From assembly GCA_937925515.1 (NCBI GenBank), contig CALALP010000070.1, positions 1 through 64,000 on the forward strand: DNA of 64,000 nucleotides, read 5' to 3'. Below, piece by piece: positions 17,162 through 26,497 of the stretch; the stretch's first letter is position 1; each line of letters starts with the position of its first letter. This stretch comes from an uncultured Lachnoanaerobaculum sp. Its GTDB lineage: Bacteria > Bacillota > Clostridia > Lachnospirales > Lachnospiraceae. Made by a program: the position numbers and the translations under genes. Below the pieces are notes generated by a model that did not search any database, was not told where the DNA came from, and worked only from the letters and a program-made list of their open reading frames with translations.

Positions 17162-17223
17162 GCTTACCTCCTAAAAAATTTGTTTCATAGTTATTATAGC
17201 CTAATCCAAATTAAATATCAATT

Positions 17224-19110
17224 CTAAATTAACTTAACTTTATCTACTAAATCAGTATACCAACGTTTTCTATGGAAAAATTCTCCCTCATTTTTCCTAA
17301 AGCCAAAACCAAATTTTAAAGTTTCAGTTCTTCTTAGAAGTTTTAATACTATCTCATTTTCGCCTTTTTTTAAGTCCACTGTAAAGTAATAATTATAAGG
17401 AGTCCAAAGCCTAACTTCATCTTTTCTTATTACTTCATTACCATTTACCCACATAACAAAACCGTCATTATTGCCTAGTACTATCCAACAATTCCTATCT
17501 TCAGGACTTATTACTGTTCTTCTAAGATAGATACAGCCTTGACCATGATAAGTAAAATTCTCCTCAGTAGGAAGTAAATCTTCACTAGCAAACATGTATT
17601 GAAAGTTTTCATTTTCAAATTCAGTTTTAAAATCTTTTTCAGCAATATACTTTTTATCTAAGTAAACTGCATTATTAACCATACATTCTATTGGAGGTAG
17701 CTTAAGTTCTTGACCGTCCTCTTCGATATCGTCTTCGCCCTCCATTGGCTCTAAAAATGGTCCTATTGCCTGCCAAACATTTGCACCACATATACCAAAA
17801 GTTTCTTTAAACTGCCCAAAAGTTACTGATAATATATTCTTATCTGCGATTACGTTGGCCTCTTTAATCATTATCTTAAATTCAATCTTTTTTACTTCTT
17901 TTGATTTTAAGTATAATGTTATATTATTCTTGTCTATCTTCCAACCCCTAGGTAAATCATTAATTTGTAAAACTTCCTCTAAGTCATTATCAGAAAAATT
18001 TGAAACTGTAATTTCAATTTCACAAGGGCCAATCGGAGAAATTGACGGAATAGACTTATAATCGATTTTAATATCAACTAATGGCTTTTTATCAATTATA
18101 TTTGGTATCTTAATTTCATTAGGTATATTATTTATCTTTTGTTCCAAATAACTGTCTGCCATAAGACCTATAAGAGCTGTTTCTTTTGATAAGCCGAGTA
18201 TTGTAAAATCAGTTCTATCAAGTTCTATACCTGCTACAAAATTATCTCCTGTTAGTTCTTTTAATTTTGGGGAAATGTTGCCTGCCCCCATGATAATACC
18301 TAAAATAGCTCCGGCAGTGGCACAAGTACAGTCTGTATCATATCCACTTCTAAATGCTATATTTACAGTTTTATCTAAGTCCCCATTTCCATATAAAAGT
18401 GCTATAATTACAAGCCCTAAATTTGGAATTGAATTAGTAAATTCATTATGTGCATATTTTCTAAGTAGTCTAGTTCTTGCAAGTTGCCAATCTTTAGTAT
18501 TATTCTCAAATTCTTTTAAAACAAAGTCTACACATTTTAAAGCCTCTGAAGTCTTAGGTAAAAATTTTTTGTTGTCATTTATAAGCTTTAAAATATCATT
18601 TTCATAAAAAGCATTTGCCTCTATTGCACTATAAAACTGTTCTATCCATACAGAAGACCCCTCATGGTCTAAAACACCGTCCATATTTGCATATTTAGCT
18701 GCAACTTCAGGATAGCCTGCAAAAACCATTCCCCAAATCTCAGAACGTATAGGACAACCCTCTCCCTCTTTAAATAATGGGTTATTAAAGCCTCCACTAT
18801 ATGGTGGCATTATACCTCTTTCATAATTTTTTAAAAATAAACCATATTCGCTAAAGGGATACCAACACTGCCTGTCCCAAGCAAAAGCTAAGTCCTTTGA
18901 GCCTATATCAAGTCCTTTTTTTTGTAAAACTTCAAGCCAAAGTAATTGTAAATCTAAATCATCATTTGGCAAATCAGTTCTAATTACTTCACTATAATGC
19001 TCATGCTCAATTATTTTTTTGTATCCCTCTACAGGTGCACCTGCTGCACCCCCTAAGCATTTCCCAATCCAACCACCATAAATCTTATCTAAATAAACAC
19101 TGTATTCCAA
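17224..19110 (-). CDS. ADP-ribosylglycohydrolase-fold protein with C-terminal beta-sandwich domains
   Basis: 628 residues. Residues 1-320 match the ADP-ribosylglycohydrolase family: KIYGGWIGKCLGGAAGAPVEG, DLPNDDLDLQLLWLEVL (metal-binding Asp cluster) and FRSGYDTDCTCATAGAILGIIMGAG (second Asp cluster, GxDTDxxxA). Residues about 350-445 look like a beta-sandwich of the NEW3/CARDB type, and 500-628 like a second carbohydrate-binding or PA14-like sandwich (WIVLGNNDGFVMWVNGNEVIRKDEVRLWTPYNYYFTVDL). Such long members probably act on glycosides or ADP-ribosyl compounds rather than on nitrogenase. No signal peptide. It precedes a cupin gene in the same direction. Confidence 0.85.
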   Translation of the reverse strand: MEYSVYLDKIYGGWIGKCLGGAAGAPVEGYKKIIEHEHYSEVIRTDLPNDDLDLQLLWLEVLQKKGLDIGSKDLAFAWDRQCWYPFSEYGLFLKNYERGIMPPYSGGFNNPLFKEGEGCPIRSEIWGMVFAGYPEVAAKYANMDGVLDHEGSSVWIEQFYSAIEANAFYENDILKLINDNKKFLPKTSEALKCVDFVLKEFENNTKDWQLARTRLLRKYAHNEFTNSIPNLGLVIIALLYGNGDLDKTVNIAFRSGYDTDCTCATAGAILGIIMGAGNISPKLKELTGDNFVAGIELDRTDFTILGLSKETALIGLMADSYLEQKINNIPNEIKIPNIIDKKPLVDIKIDYKSIPSISPIGPCEIEITVSNFSDNDLEEVLQINDLPRGWKIDKNNITLYLKSKEVKKIEFKIMIKEANVIADKNILSVTFGQFKETFGICGANVWQAIGPFLEPMEGEDDIEEDGQELKLPPIECMVNNAVYLDKKYIAEKDFKTEFENENFQYMFASEDLLPTEENFTYHGQGCIYLRRTVISPEDRNCWIVLGNNDGFVMWVNGNEVIRKDEVRLWTPYNYYFTVDLKKGENEIVLKLLRRTETLKFGFGFRKNEGEFFHRKRWYTDLVDKVKLI

Positions 19111-19130
19111 ATTTCTCTCCTTAATACCTA

Positions 19131-19349
19131 TTAATCAGTAATTTCTTTTTCAAAAATAATCTCATAGCCTGTTGACCAACCATAGACACCTGCTTTTTCA
19201 TTAAGTGGAACTACTACCTGTTTTAATCTCCAGCCCTTATTTGCCTCCGACTCAATAACTTTTTTAGCCTCTTCAAATGTATCTCCGGACTTAACTTTAA
19301 ACCCATGTTTAATTTGAACATGTACAAACTTATACTCATATTTACTCAC
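19131..19349 (-). CDS. DUF4177-like small protein
   Basis: 72 residues beginning MSKYEYKFVHVQIK and containing FEEAKKVIESEANKGWRLKQVVVP and GYEIIFEKE. This YEYK...N(K/E)GWRLxxV...EIIFEK layout is that of the DUF4177 family, whose function is unknown. It lies 20 bp upstream of the ADP-ribosylglycohydrolase-like gene and is probably cotranscribed. Confidence 0.8.
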   Translation of the reverse strand: MSKYEYKFVHVQIKHGFKVKSGDTFEEAKKVIESEANKGWRLKQVVVPLNEKAGVYGWSTGYEIIFEKEITD

Positions 19350-19454
19350 TATTTCTCTCCTTTAGTATAAAATTTACTACATTGTAGCATATTTATAGTG
19401 CTTTTTCAACAAAGGTTACAAGATACTGTCAAGAGATTTATTTTAGCACTAAAA

Positions 19455-19487
19455 AAGTGATGTATCCTTACCACTAGCAAGAATACA
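19455..19487 (-). terminator. Terminator after the amino-acid ABC transporter operon
   Basis: On the minus strand GTGTATTCTT and AAGGATACAT pair (with G-U pairs) and are followed by ACTTTTTT. It lies about 20 bases past the stop of the binding-protein gene. Confidence 0.65.
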
Positions 19488-19506
19488 CCTCTAATACTAA
19501 CTAAAT

Positions 19507-20379
19507 TTATTTTGTTTTTCCACCCTCAATAACTAACTTATCTGCATACTCTGCACCATAAGTATCTACAAGAGTTGCCTTATAGTCCTCATGGAAAAAG
19601 TTTTCTTGTCCAAGAGTTTCAATTTCCTTGTTAAGCCATTCAAGAAGTGTAGTATTTCCCTTAGTTACAGCAGGTGCAATAGTATCAGCACTTCCAAGTT
19701 CAGGAATACCTACTACATAATCAGGATTTTGCTTTGCAAATGCTAAAACCTCTGTATTATCATTTGCCCAAGCTGCGCCATTTTTATTTTCAAGTGCATT
19801 TTTAGCAGTTGCATAAGAATCATACTTTTGAAGTTTTATATCAGGATAATTTTTTACAAGGAAGTTTTCAGCAGTAGTTCCTGAAATAACTATCATGCTA
19901 TCATCTTTATTCCAAGAATCAAGACTTGTAATTACCTTATCCTTTGGAGAAATTACTCCAAGTGCCACATTCATATATGGAAGTGCAAAATCTACTGCTT
20001 GCTTTCTTTCATCAGTTACAGTAAAGTTTGCAAGAATTATATCCACCTTACCTGACTCAAGATATTCTATTCTGTTTGCCGCCTCGGTAGATACATAATT
20101 GATTTTAACTCCTAAATCCTTACCAAGTCTTTCAGCAAAATAAATATCATAGCCTTGATACTTACCATTTTCATCTACATAACCAAATGGATGCTTGTCT
20201 GAAAATACTCCTATATTAACTGTACCACTTTTTTTAATTTCATCAACTGTTCTAAAACCTGCTTTTGAGCTTGAACCCTCAGATGAATTTTTATTAGCAG
20301 AGTTATTTGCACAACCTGCAAGTACTGCAACTGCTCCTACAAAAAGTGTTAATGCTAATGCCTTTTTAATCTTTCTCAT
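19507..20379 (-). CDS. Polar amino-acid ABC transporter substrate-binding lipoprotein
   Basis: 290 residues with a lipoprotein signal (AVAVLAGCANN, Cys22). The family-3 binding-protein fold is shown by IKKSGTVNIGVFSDKHPFGYVDENGKYQGYDIYFAERLGKDLGVKINYV, NRIEYLESGKVDIILANFTVTDERKQAVDFALPYM and GTTAENFLVKNYPDIKL. This places it with glutamate/aspartate/glutamine/cystine binding proteins; the particular amino acid is not certain. It is the last gene of the four-gene operon, so binding protein and membrane parts share a transcript. Confidence 0.9.
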   Translation of the reverse strand: MRKIKKALALTLFVGAVAVLAGCANNSANKNSSEGSSSKAGFRTVDEIKKSGTVNIGVFSDKHPFGYVDENGKYQGYDIYFAERLGKDLGVKINYVSTEAANRIEYLESGKVDIILANFTVTDERKQAVDFALPYMNVALGVISPKDKVITSLDSWNKDDSMIVISGTTAENFLVKNYPDIKLQKYDSYATAKNALENKNGAAWANDNTEVLAFAKQNPDYVVGIPELGSADTIAPAVTKGNTTLLEWLNKEIETLGQENFFHEDYKATLVDTYGAEYADKLVIEGGKTK

Positions 20380-20453
20380 AACTTTCTCCTCCCATAAACT
20401 TACTTATTTATATAAAAGTTAGCATTAAAATGCTTACTCAAAAGTAACCTTAA

Positions 20454-21221
20454 TTAAATATTACTACCTGCATCATTTAGAGCATGAAATTCAAATATAT
20501 CTAAAAACTTCTTAGCTCTATCTGTCTTAGGCACTGTAAAGAAACTCTCAGGGTCCGACTCTTCTACAATCTTTCCCTTATCCATAAATATTATTCTGTC
20601 TGCAATAGCTCTTGCAAACTGCATTTCATGTGTTACTATGAGCATAGTCTTCCCTTGTGAGGCAAGTCTAAGCATCACATCGAGAACCTCTCTTACCATT
20701 TCAGGGTCAAGTGCGGCAGTAACTTCATCAAATAATAAAATCTCAGGTTTCATACAAAGCATTCTTACTATTGCAACTCTTTGCTTTTGTCCACCGGATA
20801 ATTCTCTAGGAAAGGAATTCACCTTATTTTCAAGTCCAACTCTTTTTAAAAACTTGATTGCCATTTCCTCTGCCTCTTTTCTATCCCTTTTTTGCACTTT
20901 CATCGGTGCTAAAGTTATATTATCTAAGACTGTTAAATGTGGAAATAGCTCATAATTTTGAAATACCATTCCTATTTTTTCTCTGATTTTTTTTAGGTTT
21001 GAAGAGTCTTTTTCAAATTGCTCGTCATGTAATCTTATTGTGCCACCCTGAATACTTTCAAGTGCGTTAATACATCGTAGTAATGTACTCTTACCACAAC
21101 CACTCGGGCCAATTATTACTATAACTTCCCCCCTGTGTACACTTAAATTTAAATCATCTATTATTAGATTATTGTCAAAACTTTTTTTCAAATGCTCTAT
21201 TACTAAAATTTCCTCAGCCAT
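20454..21221 (-). CDS. Polar amino-acid ABC transporter ATP-binding protein
   Basis: 255 residues, GlnQ type. Walker A is GPSGCGKST, the Q-loop is VFQNYELFPHLTVLDN, the signature is LSGGQKQRVAIVRML, Walker B is EILLFDEVTAALDPE, and the switch histidine is in IVTHEMQFA. It powers uptake through the two permeases encoded just upstream. The gene lies 12 bp from the neighbouring permease gene. Confidence 0.95.
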   Translation of the reverse strand: MAEEILVIEHLKKSFDNNLIIDDLNLSVHRGEVIVIIGPSGCGKSTLLRCINALESIQGGTIRLHDEQFEKDSSNLKKIREKIGMVFQNYELFPHLTVLDNITLAPMKVQKRDRKEAEEMAIKFLKRVGLENKVNSFPRELSGGQKQRVAIVRMLCMKPEILLFDEVTAALDPEMVREVLDVMLRLASQGKTMLIVTHEMQFARAIADRIIFMDKGKIVEESDPESFFTVPKTDRAKKFLDIFEFHALNDAGSNI

Positions 21222-21233
21222 AATACCCCCTCT

Positions 21234-21908
21234 TTAAGACCATTTCTTTTCAAGTGCTTTTGCAGATAAACTTATAGGCCAACACACTATGAAATATAAT
21301 ATAAATACTGTCAAATATAGTCCAAATGCCGCATTTGGTCTTGACATTCTATTCGCCTCTATTATCTGCTGAGATACTTTTATCATCTCAACTACTCCTA
21401 TCATAAGTATTAAACTTGTAGTTTTAATCATTCTAGTAATAAGATTTATAGAAAGCGGCAATAAACGTCTAATTGTTTGTGGTATAATTATATATCTATA
21501 AATCTGAATCTTACTAAGTCCAAGTGAGGCTGAACTCTCGTATTGATGAGGTGGAATGCTTATTATTGCACCTCTGACTAAATCACTCATTTCAGCAGTT
21601 CCCCAAAGAGAAAAAACTATTATTGAGGAAAGTTCTCCGGATATTTCAGTATTCAATGCTCTTGCAAAACCAAAAAACACTATAAATAATAAAACAAGTT
21701 GAGGCATTATCCTTATAAATTCAAGATAAACTCTTAAAACTCCTCTTATCAAACGACTTTTTGAGGTCATAAGTATTCCTAAGAAAACTCCAAGAGGTAA
21801 ACTTATAATAACTGATATAAGACTTATTCTCATTGCTACACCAAGTCCACCAAGAAGTCTTAATAAATTATCACCTTTGAATAAAACATCAAGCCCTAAA
21901 TTAGGCAT
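21234..21908 (-). CDS. Polar amino-acid ABC transporter permease
   Basis: 224 residues with five or so membrane helices and the HisM/GlnP-type EAA loop QYESSASLGLSKIQIYRYIIIPQTIRRLLPLSIN. It forms the channel with the second permease whose gene ends inside its start (8-bp overlap), a sign of coupled translation. Confidence 0.92.
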   Translation of the reverse strand: MPNLGLDVLFKGDNLLRLLGGLGVAMRISLISVIISLPLGVFLGILMTSKSRLIRGVLRVYLEFIRIMPQLVLLFIVFFGFARALNTEISGELSSIIVFSLWGTAEMSDLVRGAIISIPPHQYESSASLGLSKIQIYRYIIIPQTIRRLLPLSINLITRMIKTTSLILMIGVVEMIKVSQQIIEANRMSRPNAAFGLYLTVFILYFIVCWPISLSAKALEKKWS

Positions 21909-22548
21909 ATCTTATCCTCCTTTCAATTACACTTCCAATAAATGATATAGGAAGTAGTATAATCATATAGAAGATAACAAGCATAACAAGACTTTCAGTT
22001 GTTTTATAATACAGACTTATAAGATCCTTTGTTGTAAACATTAAATCCATAAGACTTATGGCACTGAAAACACTTGTTTCTTTTAATAAGAAAATGACAT
22101 TTGCCACAATAGAGGGCATACTTATTGAGATAGCTTGTGGATATAAAACATATATCATAACTTGTTTCATACTAAGTCCAAGACTTAAGGAACTTTCTAC
22201 TTGAGATTTATTTATGGTTTCAAGTCCACTCCTTAAGCTTTCTGTCATATAGCCTCCCCCAAGAAATGCAAGTCCTAAAACTCCACAAACTACCGGATTA
22301 GTTCTTATTCCTACTTTAGGTAGACCATAGTATATAAAAAACAGTTGTACAAGTAGTGGTGTATTTCTACTTACTTCCACATATACATTTGCTATACTCT
22401 TAAGTATGGGGATTTTTAAGTATAATATATATGATGTTATAAAACCTATAATAATTGATAATACTATTCCTGCTACTCCTATACTTACCGTAAGTTTTGC
22501 CGCATCAATATATAAGGGTAAATATTTTAATATATATCCAAAGTCCAT
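21901..22548 (-). CDS. Polar amino-acid ABC transporter permease
   Basis: 215 residues from the ATG at 22,548, which follows GAGG at seven bases; a longer in-frame start at 22,617 lacks a site and adds a charged extension not expected for the family. Contains the permease EAA loop QVESSLSLGLSMKQVMIYVLYPQAISISMPSI and VEVSRNTPLLVQLFFIYYGLP. First gene of the operon and partner of the downstream permease. Confidence 0.9.
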   Translation of the reverse strand: MDFGYILKYLPLYIDAAKLTVSIGVAGIVLSIIIGFITSYILYLKIPILKSIANVYVEVSRNTPLLVQLFFIYYGLPKVGIRTNPVVCGVLGLAFLGGGYMTESLRSGLETINKSQVESSLSLGLSMKQVMIYVLYPQAISISMPSIVANVIFLLKETSVFSAISLMDLMFTTKDLISLYYKTTESLVMLVIFYMIILLPISFIGSVIERRIRYA

Positions 22549-22767
22549 ATAGTGCCTCAATTCAAGTTTATTAAGATTCTTTTTTATCAAGTCTTTTGAT
22601 ATGCTAAATATTAGCACTATAAAACCTATATGTCAAGTATGTTTATATGGTTTATAACATTTCCCTATAATATTTTCCCTGTAAATTTAAGTTTCATCAA
22701 AATGTATAAATAAAGTAATTCATTAATATTTTTTTAAGCTCACTTCAATATCAAATTATTGTAAAAA

Positions 22768-22808
22768 AATAAAAGAGCATATAACTTACAGTCATTTTGC
22801 TCTTTTAT
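22768..22808 (-). terminator. Terminator after the DUF1576 gene
   Basis: AAAAGAGC pairs with GCTCTTTT across a loop of about 20 bases, with A/T tracts on both sides. It ends the minus-strand group that finishes with the DUF1576 gene. Confidence 0.65.
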
Positions 22809-22821
22809 ATAAAACTAATTT

Positions 22822-24093
22822 TTAATCAAAATTTTCAGTTGGCTGTTTTCTTTCATTTATTGCCTCTATTACAGGAACTAAAAATATTGCAACTATACCT
22901 CCTGCAAAGCCATTGTTATAAAGATTTGCCCCATGATATATCACACCTACTTGAAGTGCTACTGAGGAATGAATGAATCCTGCAATGATTCCCCATTCAA
23001 AACCAAATGTTCCGGCAATAGGTGCTAGAGTTGTTGAAAGTAATAGAGTTAATATAGGTGCAGGTTCATTTAACTCCCATATTTTCAAAAGACTTGCAAT
23101 GTATACTCCAAGCATTATCGGAAAAATATTTTTAATATGTTTTCCTGTTGCACTAAAGCCCACAATACAAAAAATTGAACCTATTGTAGGACCGTTTAAA
23201 TCTCCTTTTAAAATATAGACAGCCCAAGTTGAAAACAAACCATTAATTCCCATATTTAAAAGTGTTGCAAAATCTCCATATTTTACTAAAAAGTCTACAC
23301 CTCCCACAGAAGTTTCACAAGTTATGGAAATGTATTTTTTTAATGTAGTCTTTCCTCCAAATATAATTGATGCTATTATCATTAATAAAAATAATATAGT
23401 CAAAATCACAACACTAAACTCATTATGTGTAGTATCCCATATCTTCCTTGTTTCCATAGTAATATTTACAGAACGCATAATTGAAACCACCACTGTTGCA
23501 ATAATTCCACATGAAAATCCTACGTTATAAAGTGAATACCCCTTATGTGCATGCTTGGTATGGAGTGAAATAGGCACTAAAACATAGCCAATTATAATTC
23601 CTGTAAATGTTGCAAATATAATCTGCCATACTGTACCAAGACTTCCTATTCTCATAATATGCGTTATGATTGGAGATAAGCTTGTACCGTAAAACCCTAG
23701 ATGAATATATTTTTTTATAGGTACTTTATGAAGTTTTGCATAAAAAATATAACCAAGTAAAATCATCCATATATTGAAAAGATTTTTCCCAAAGAGAGAA
23801 AAGCCAAACATAAGACACATTGAGGTTATGCTTGAGCCGTCAAAATCTGCCTTTATAAGATAAAGTATCAAAAGACAGATAAGAGTTAAGATTCCTGCAT
23901 TAAAAAAAGCGGCTCCCACACCTCCTATAACAAAATAGTCCGTTATTAAAAGATCAGGTTCTCTTAAAATATTGATAAGCCCCTCGACAATCTGACCTAA
24001 AGACTGCTGAGTTAAACCAATAAGCATAAAATATATGAGTATTAAACTCATCACTAAATAGCGTTCCCAATTAGGTAGAAAACCTCTATTCAC
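22822..24093 (-). CDS. DUF1576 polytopic membrane protein
   Basis: 423 residues with roughly twelve hydrophobic segments in two similar halves: FNAGILTLICLLILYLIKADFDGSSITSMCLMFGFSLFGKNLFNIWMILLGYIFYAKLHKVPIKKY in the first, and MGINGLFSTWAVYILKGDLNGPTIGSIFCIVGFSATGKHIKNIFPIMLGVYIASLLKIWEL in the second. This internal duplication and the (D/N)G-(S/P)(S/T)I-S-FG/FSATGK motifs are those of the DUF1576 family of probable transporters. It is followed closely upstream by pyridoxamine kinase, so a role in vitamin or precursor transport is possible but unproven. Confidence 0.85.
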   Translation of the reverse strand: MNRGFLPNWERYLVMSLILIYFMLIGLTQQSLGQIVEGLINILREPDLLITDYFVIGGVGAAFFNAGILTLICLLILYLIKADFDGSSITSMCLMFGFSLFGKNLFNIWMILLGYIFYAKLHKVPIKKYIHLGFYGTSLSPIITHIMRIGSLGTVWQIIFATFTGIIIGYVLVPISLHTKHAHKGYSLYNVGFSCGIIATVVVSIMRSVNITMETRKIWDTTHNEFSVVILTILFLLMIIASIIFGGKTTLKKYISITCETSVGGVDFLVKYGDFATLLNMGINGLFSTWAVYILKGDLNGPTIGSIFCIVGFSATGKHIKNIFPIMLGVYIASLLKIWELNEPAPILTLLLSTTLAPIAGTFGFEWGIIAGFIHSSVALQVGVIYHGANLYNNGFAGGIVAIFLVPVIEAINERKQPTENFD

Positions 24094-24104
24094 ACAAATT
24101 CTCC

Positions 24105-24947
24105 CTAGTTATTAACATTTAATTCTTTAACTAATAAAGGTAATGCCTTTTCAAACTTAACTCCATACCAATGTTCTTTGTCCCCAATAGTTTTATTCAG
24201 ACATTCTACCACAAAATCAGCTGCCAATGAGGCACTCTCTTCTAAAGTCTTGCCCTGCATTACAGCACCTGTAAATGCAGCTGCAAAACAATCCCCTGTA
24301 CCATGTGAACTGCCACTAACTATATCTGTATTGTATATAAACTTGTCGCCATTTTCGCTGTTATAAACTATTACTCCTACCTTATTTGCCTCAAGCTCAA
24401 CACCCTTTAAAATTATATGTTTTGCACCAAGTTTTGAGAGTTTTAAAAGCAAATCATCTATATACTTTTTGCTATGATTATGTAAAATACATTCACTTTC
24501 AGTTAAAAATGCAGCCTCTGTAATATTAGGTAAAATGATATCGGCTCTCTTACATAGCTTAGACATTTCTTTTACATACTCCATATCAAAACCTGTATAG
24601 AGCTTTCCATTGTCAGCCATAGCAGGATCTACAATTTTAAGACCACCCTCATTTAACACTTCGTCCATAAATTCAGTTACTAAGTCAATCTGCTTTTTAC
24701 TGCCTAGATAACCTGTATATATTGCCTCAAAGCTTATCTTCTCATCTTTCCAGTGTTTTTTAATGGCTCTAAAATCATCTGTTAAATCTCTAAATGTAAA
24801 GCCCTTAAATCCACCTGTATGAGTGGACAATACTGCTGACGGCAAGATACAACACTCTATACCACATGCAGATATTATAGGAAGTGCCACTGTAATTGAA
24901 CATTGACCTACACAAGATATGTCTTGAATTGTTAAAACTCTTTTCAT
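24105..24947 (-). CDS. pdxK: Pyridoxamine/pyridoxal kinase (PdxK/PdxY-like)
   Basis: 280 residues, a ribokinase-fold vitamin B6 kinase. Seen: VLTIQDISCVGQCSITVALPIISACGIECCILPSAVLSTHTGGFKGFTFRDLT (substrate-binding N-terminus), KIVDPAMADNGKLY, ADIILPNITEAAFLT and the catalytic anion-hole region VSGSSHGTGDCFAAAFTGA. It phosphorylates salvaged pyridoxal or pyridoxamine. It is flanked by a DUF1576 membrane protein gene (11 bp) and a rhodanese-TtcA fusion gene (11 bp), in one operon. Confidence 0.88.
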   Translation of the reverse strand: MKRVLTIQDISCVGQCSITVALPIISACGIECCILPSAVLSTHTGGFKGFTFRDLTDDFRAIKKHWKDEKISFEAIYTGYLGSKKQIDLVTEFMDEVLNEGGLKIVDPAMADNGKLYTGFDMEYVKEMSKLCKRADIILPNITEAAFLTESECILHNHSKKYIDDLLLKLSKLGAKHIILKGVELEANKVGVIVYNSENGDKFIYNTDIVSGSSHGTGDCFAAAFTGAVMQGKTLEESASLAADFVVECLNKTIGDKEHWYGVKFEKALPLLVKELNVNN

Positions 24948-24958
24948 AAGATACCCCC

Positions 24959-26122
24959 TTATTTTTCATTGTAATTATCTAAGAAATGATGTTCTACACC
25001 ATTTTGCTTATACGCAATAATTGTACTCAAGTTTACATTTTCCACTGATCTAAATATATTTTTTTCTATATAAGGATTAAGCTTTGAAATATCTGCTATA
25101 AGCCTTTTTATCTCTCCACGCTTTGACCCCTGCTCAGTTCCTCCACAAGAGGCACAACTTTCTGTAAGTCTGCAAGCACATTGTATAAACTGTAACTTAT
25201 TATGCCTTACCCAATGTCTAATATCTTTTTCCCTTATCAAATACATTGGTCTTATAAGTTCCATTCCCTCAAAATTTGTAGAATGAAGTTTAGGCATCAT
25301 AGTTTGAATTTGTGCTCCATAAAGCATTCCCATAAGTATTGTTTCAATCACATCATCATAATGATGACCAAGTGCTATCTTATTACAACCAAGTTCCTTT
25401 GCCTTACTATATAAATGTCCTCTCCTCATTCTGGCACATAGATAACATGGAGAATTTTTCTGGTCTGCTACTATATCAAATATCTCAGTATAGAAAGTCT
25501 GTATTGGAATATTTAAAATCTTTGCATTATCAACTATTGTTTGATAGTTTAGGGCATTGTATCCGGGGTTCATTACTAAAAACACAAGCTCAAAATTCTT
25601 TTTGCCATGCCTATATAACTCTTGAAAAAGTTTAGCCATAAGCATAGAATCCTTACCCCCTGAAATACATACAGCAATCTTATCTCCGTCTTGTATGAGG
25701 TCATATTCATTGATTGCAGAGGTAAACTTCCTCCAAATTTCTTTTCTAAACTTCTTGATAATGCTTTTTTCAATGTCTTTGTGCCTGTCAACAGCATTTT
25801 CCTCATTTGAAAAATATCTTGAAAGCTTTAACTTAAGATATGAGCGATACCCATTCTCTAAATTATATGCCTCATAACCTAAACTTTCCAATGTATCTGC
25901 TACATCTTCACTCTCAACCCCTGCGTAACATATCACATATATCGGTTTATCTTTTGGAAAATGTGAAGTGAGCTGTTCTACTTCTTTTTTATCTCTTGGA
26001 TTTTCAAAATGTATATTATAAGAATTTGGATAATAATCTCTTTCAAAATCATCACTTCTACGCATATCTAAAATGATTTTTTCTCTTGTATCTGACTCCA
26101 ATTCTTGTATTGTCTTATTCAT
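24959..26122 (-). CDS. Rhodanese-TtcA-like fusion, ATP-PPi sulfurtransferase
   Basis: 387 residues. Residues 1-105 are a rhodanese domain with an active loop VICYAGVES (catalytic Cys about 69). Residues about 125-360 are a TtcA/TtuA-type ATP-pyrophosphatase: the PP-loop CISGGKDSMLMAKL, the CYLCARMRRG pair, ALGHHYDDVIETILMGMLYGAQIQTMMPKL and the second Cys group CACRLTESCASC. Four Cys in these two places normally hold a [4Fe-4S] cluster. TtcA proteins thiolate tRNA cytidine-32; having the sulfur donor in the same chain is an attractive inference. Operon with pyridoxamine kinase. Confidence 0.85.
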   Translation of the reverse strand: MNKTIQELESDTREKIILDMRRSDDFERDYYPNSYNIHFENPRDKKEVEQLTSHFPKDKPIYVICYAGVESEDVADTLESLGYEAYNLENGYRSYLKLKLSRYFSNEENAVDRHKDIEKSIIKKFRKEIWRKFTSAINEYDLIQDGDKIAVCISGGKDSMLMAKLFQELYRHGKKNFELVFLVMNPGYNALNYQTIVDNAKILNIPIQTFYTEIFDIVADQKNSPCYLCARMRRGHLYSKAKELGCNKIALGHHYDDVIETILMGMLYGAQIQTMMPKLHSTNFEGMELIRPMYLIREKDIRHWVRHNKLQFIQCACRLTESCASCGGTEQGSKRGEIKRLIADISKLNPYIEKNIFRSVENVNLSTIIAYKQNGVEHHFLDNYNEK

Positions 26123-26191
26123 ATCTCTCCTACTTTTAATGCTTTGATTGTGTTAAGCATTTTAACATGAAACTTTGTCAGTAGCAAGCAA

Positions 26192-26497
26192 CTAAACCAT
26201 AAGCATATAAACTAAAGTTCCGATTCCTATACTTAAAAGTGAATTTCTTTTCCAAATGTGAACTAAAATGACTATAACACAGGCTGTAATTTCATGAATA
26301 CCATAAGGTTTCTCAAAAATATTTACCTCTTTTAGACAATATATAACCAACATTCCCATTATTGCATAAGGCAATTTATCCCCAAGGTAATTGATAAATT
26401 TAGGTGTTGTTTTCCCTGAAAATATTATAAAAGGCAAAAACCTTATAACAATCGTAACTAAACTCATTATAGCTATTAGGATAATTGAATACATCAT
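26192..26497 (-). CDS. azlD: Branched-chain amino-acid exporter small subunit (AzlD)
   Basis: 101 residues with three or four hydrophobic segments and the AzlD-type pattern VTIVIRFLPFIIFSGKTTPKFINYLGDKLPYAIMGMLVIYCL. It works with AzlC, whose stop overlaps its start by 4 bp. The pair exports branched-chain amino acids or analogues. Confidence 0.9.
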   Translation of the reverse strand: MMYSIILIAIMSLVTIVIRFLPFIIFSGKTTPKFINYLGDKLPYAIMGMLVIYCLKEVNIFEKPYGIHEITACVIVILVHIWKRNSLLSIGIGTLVYMLMV

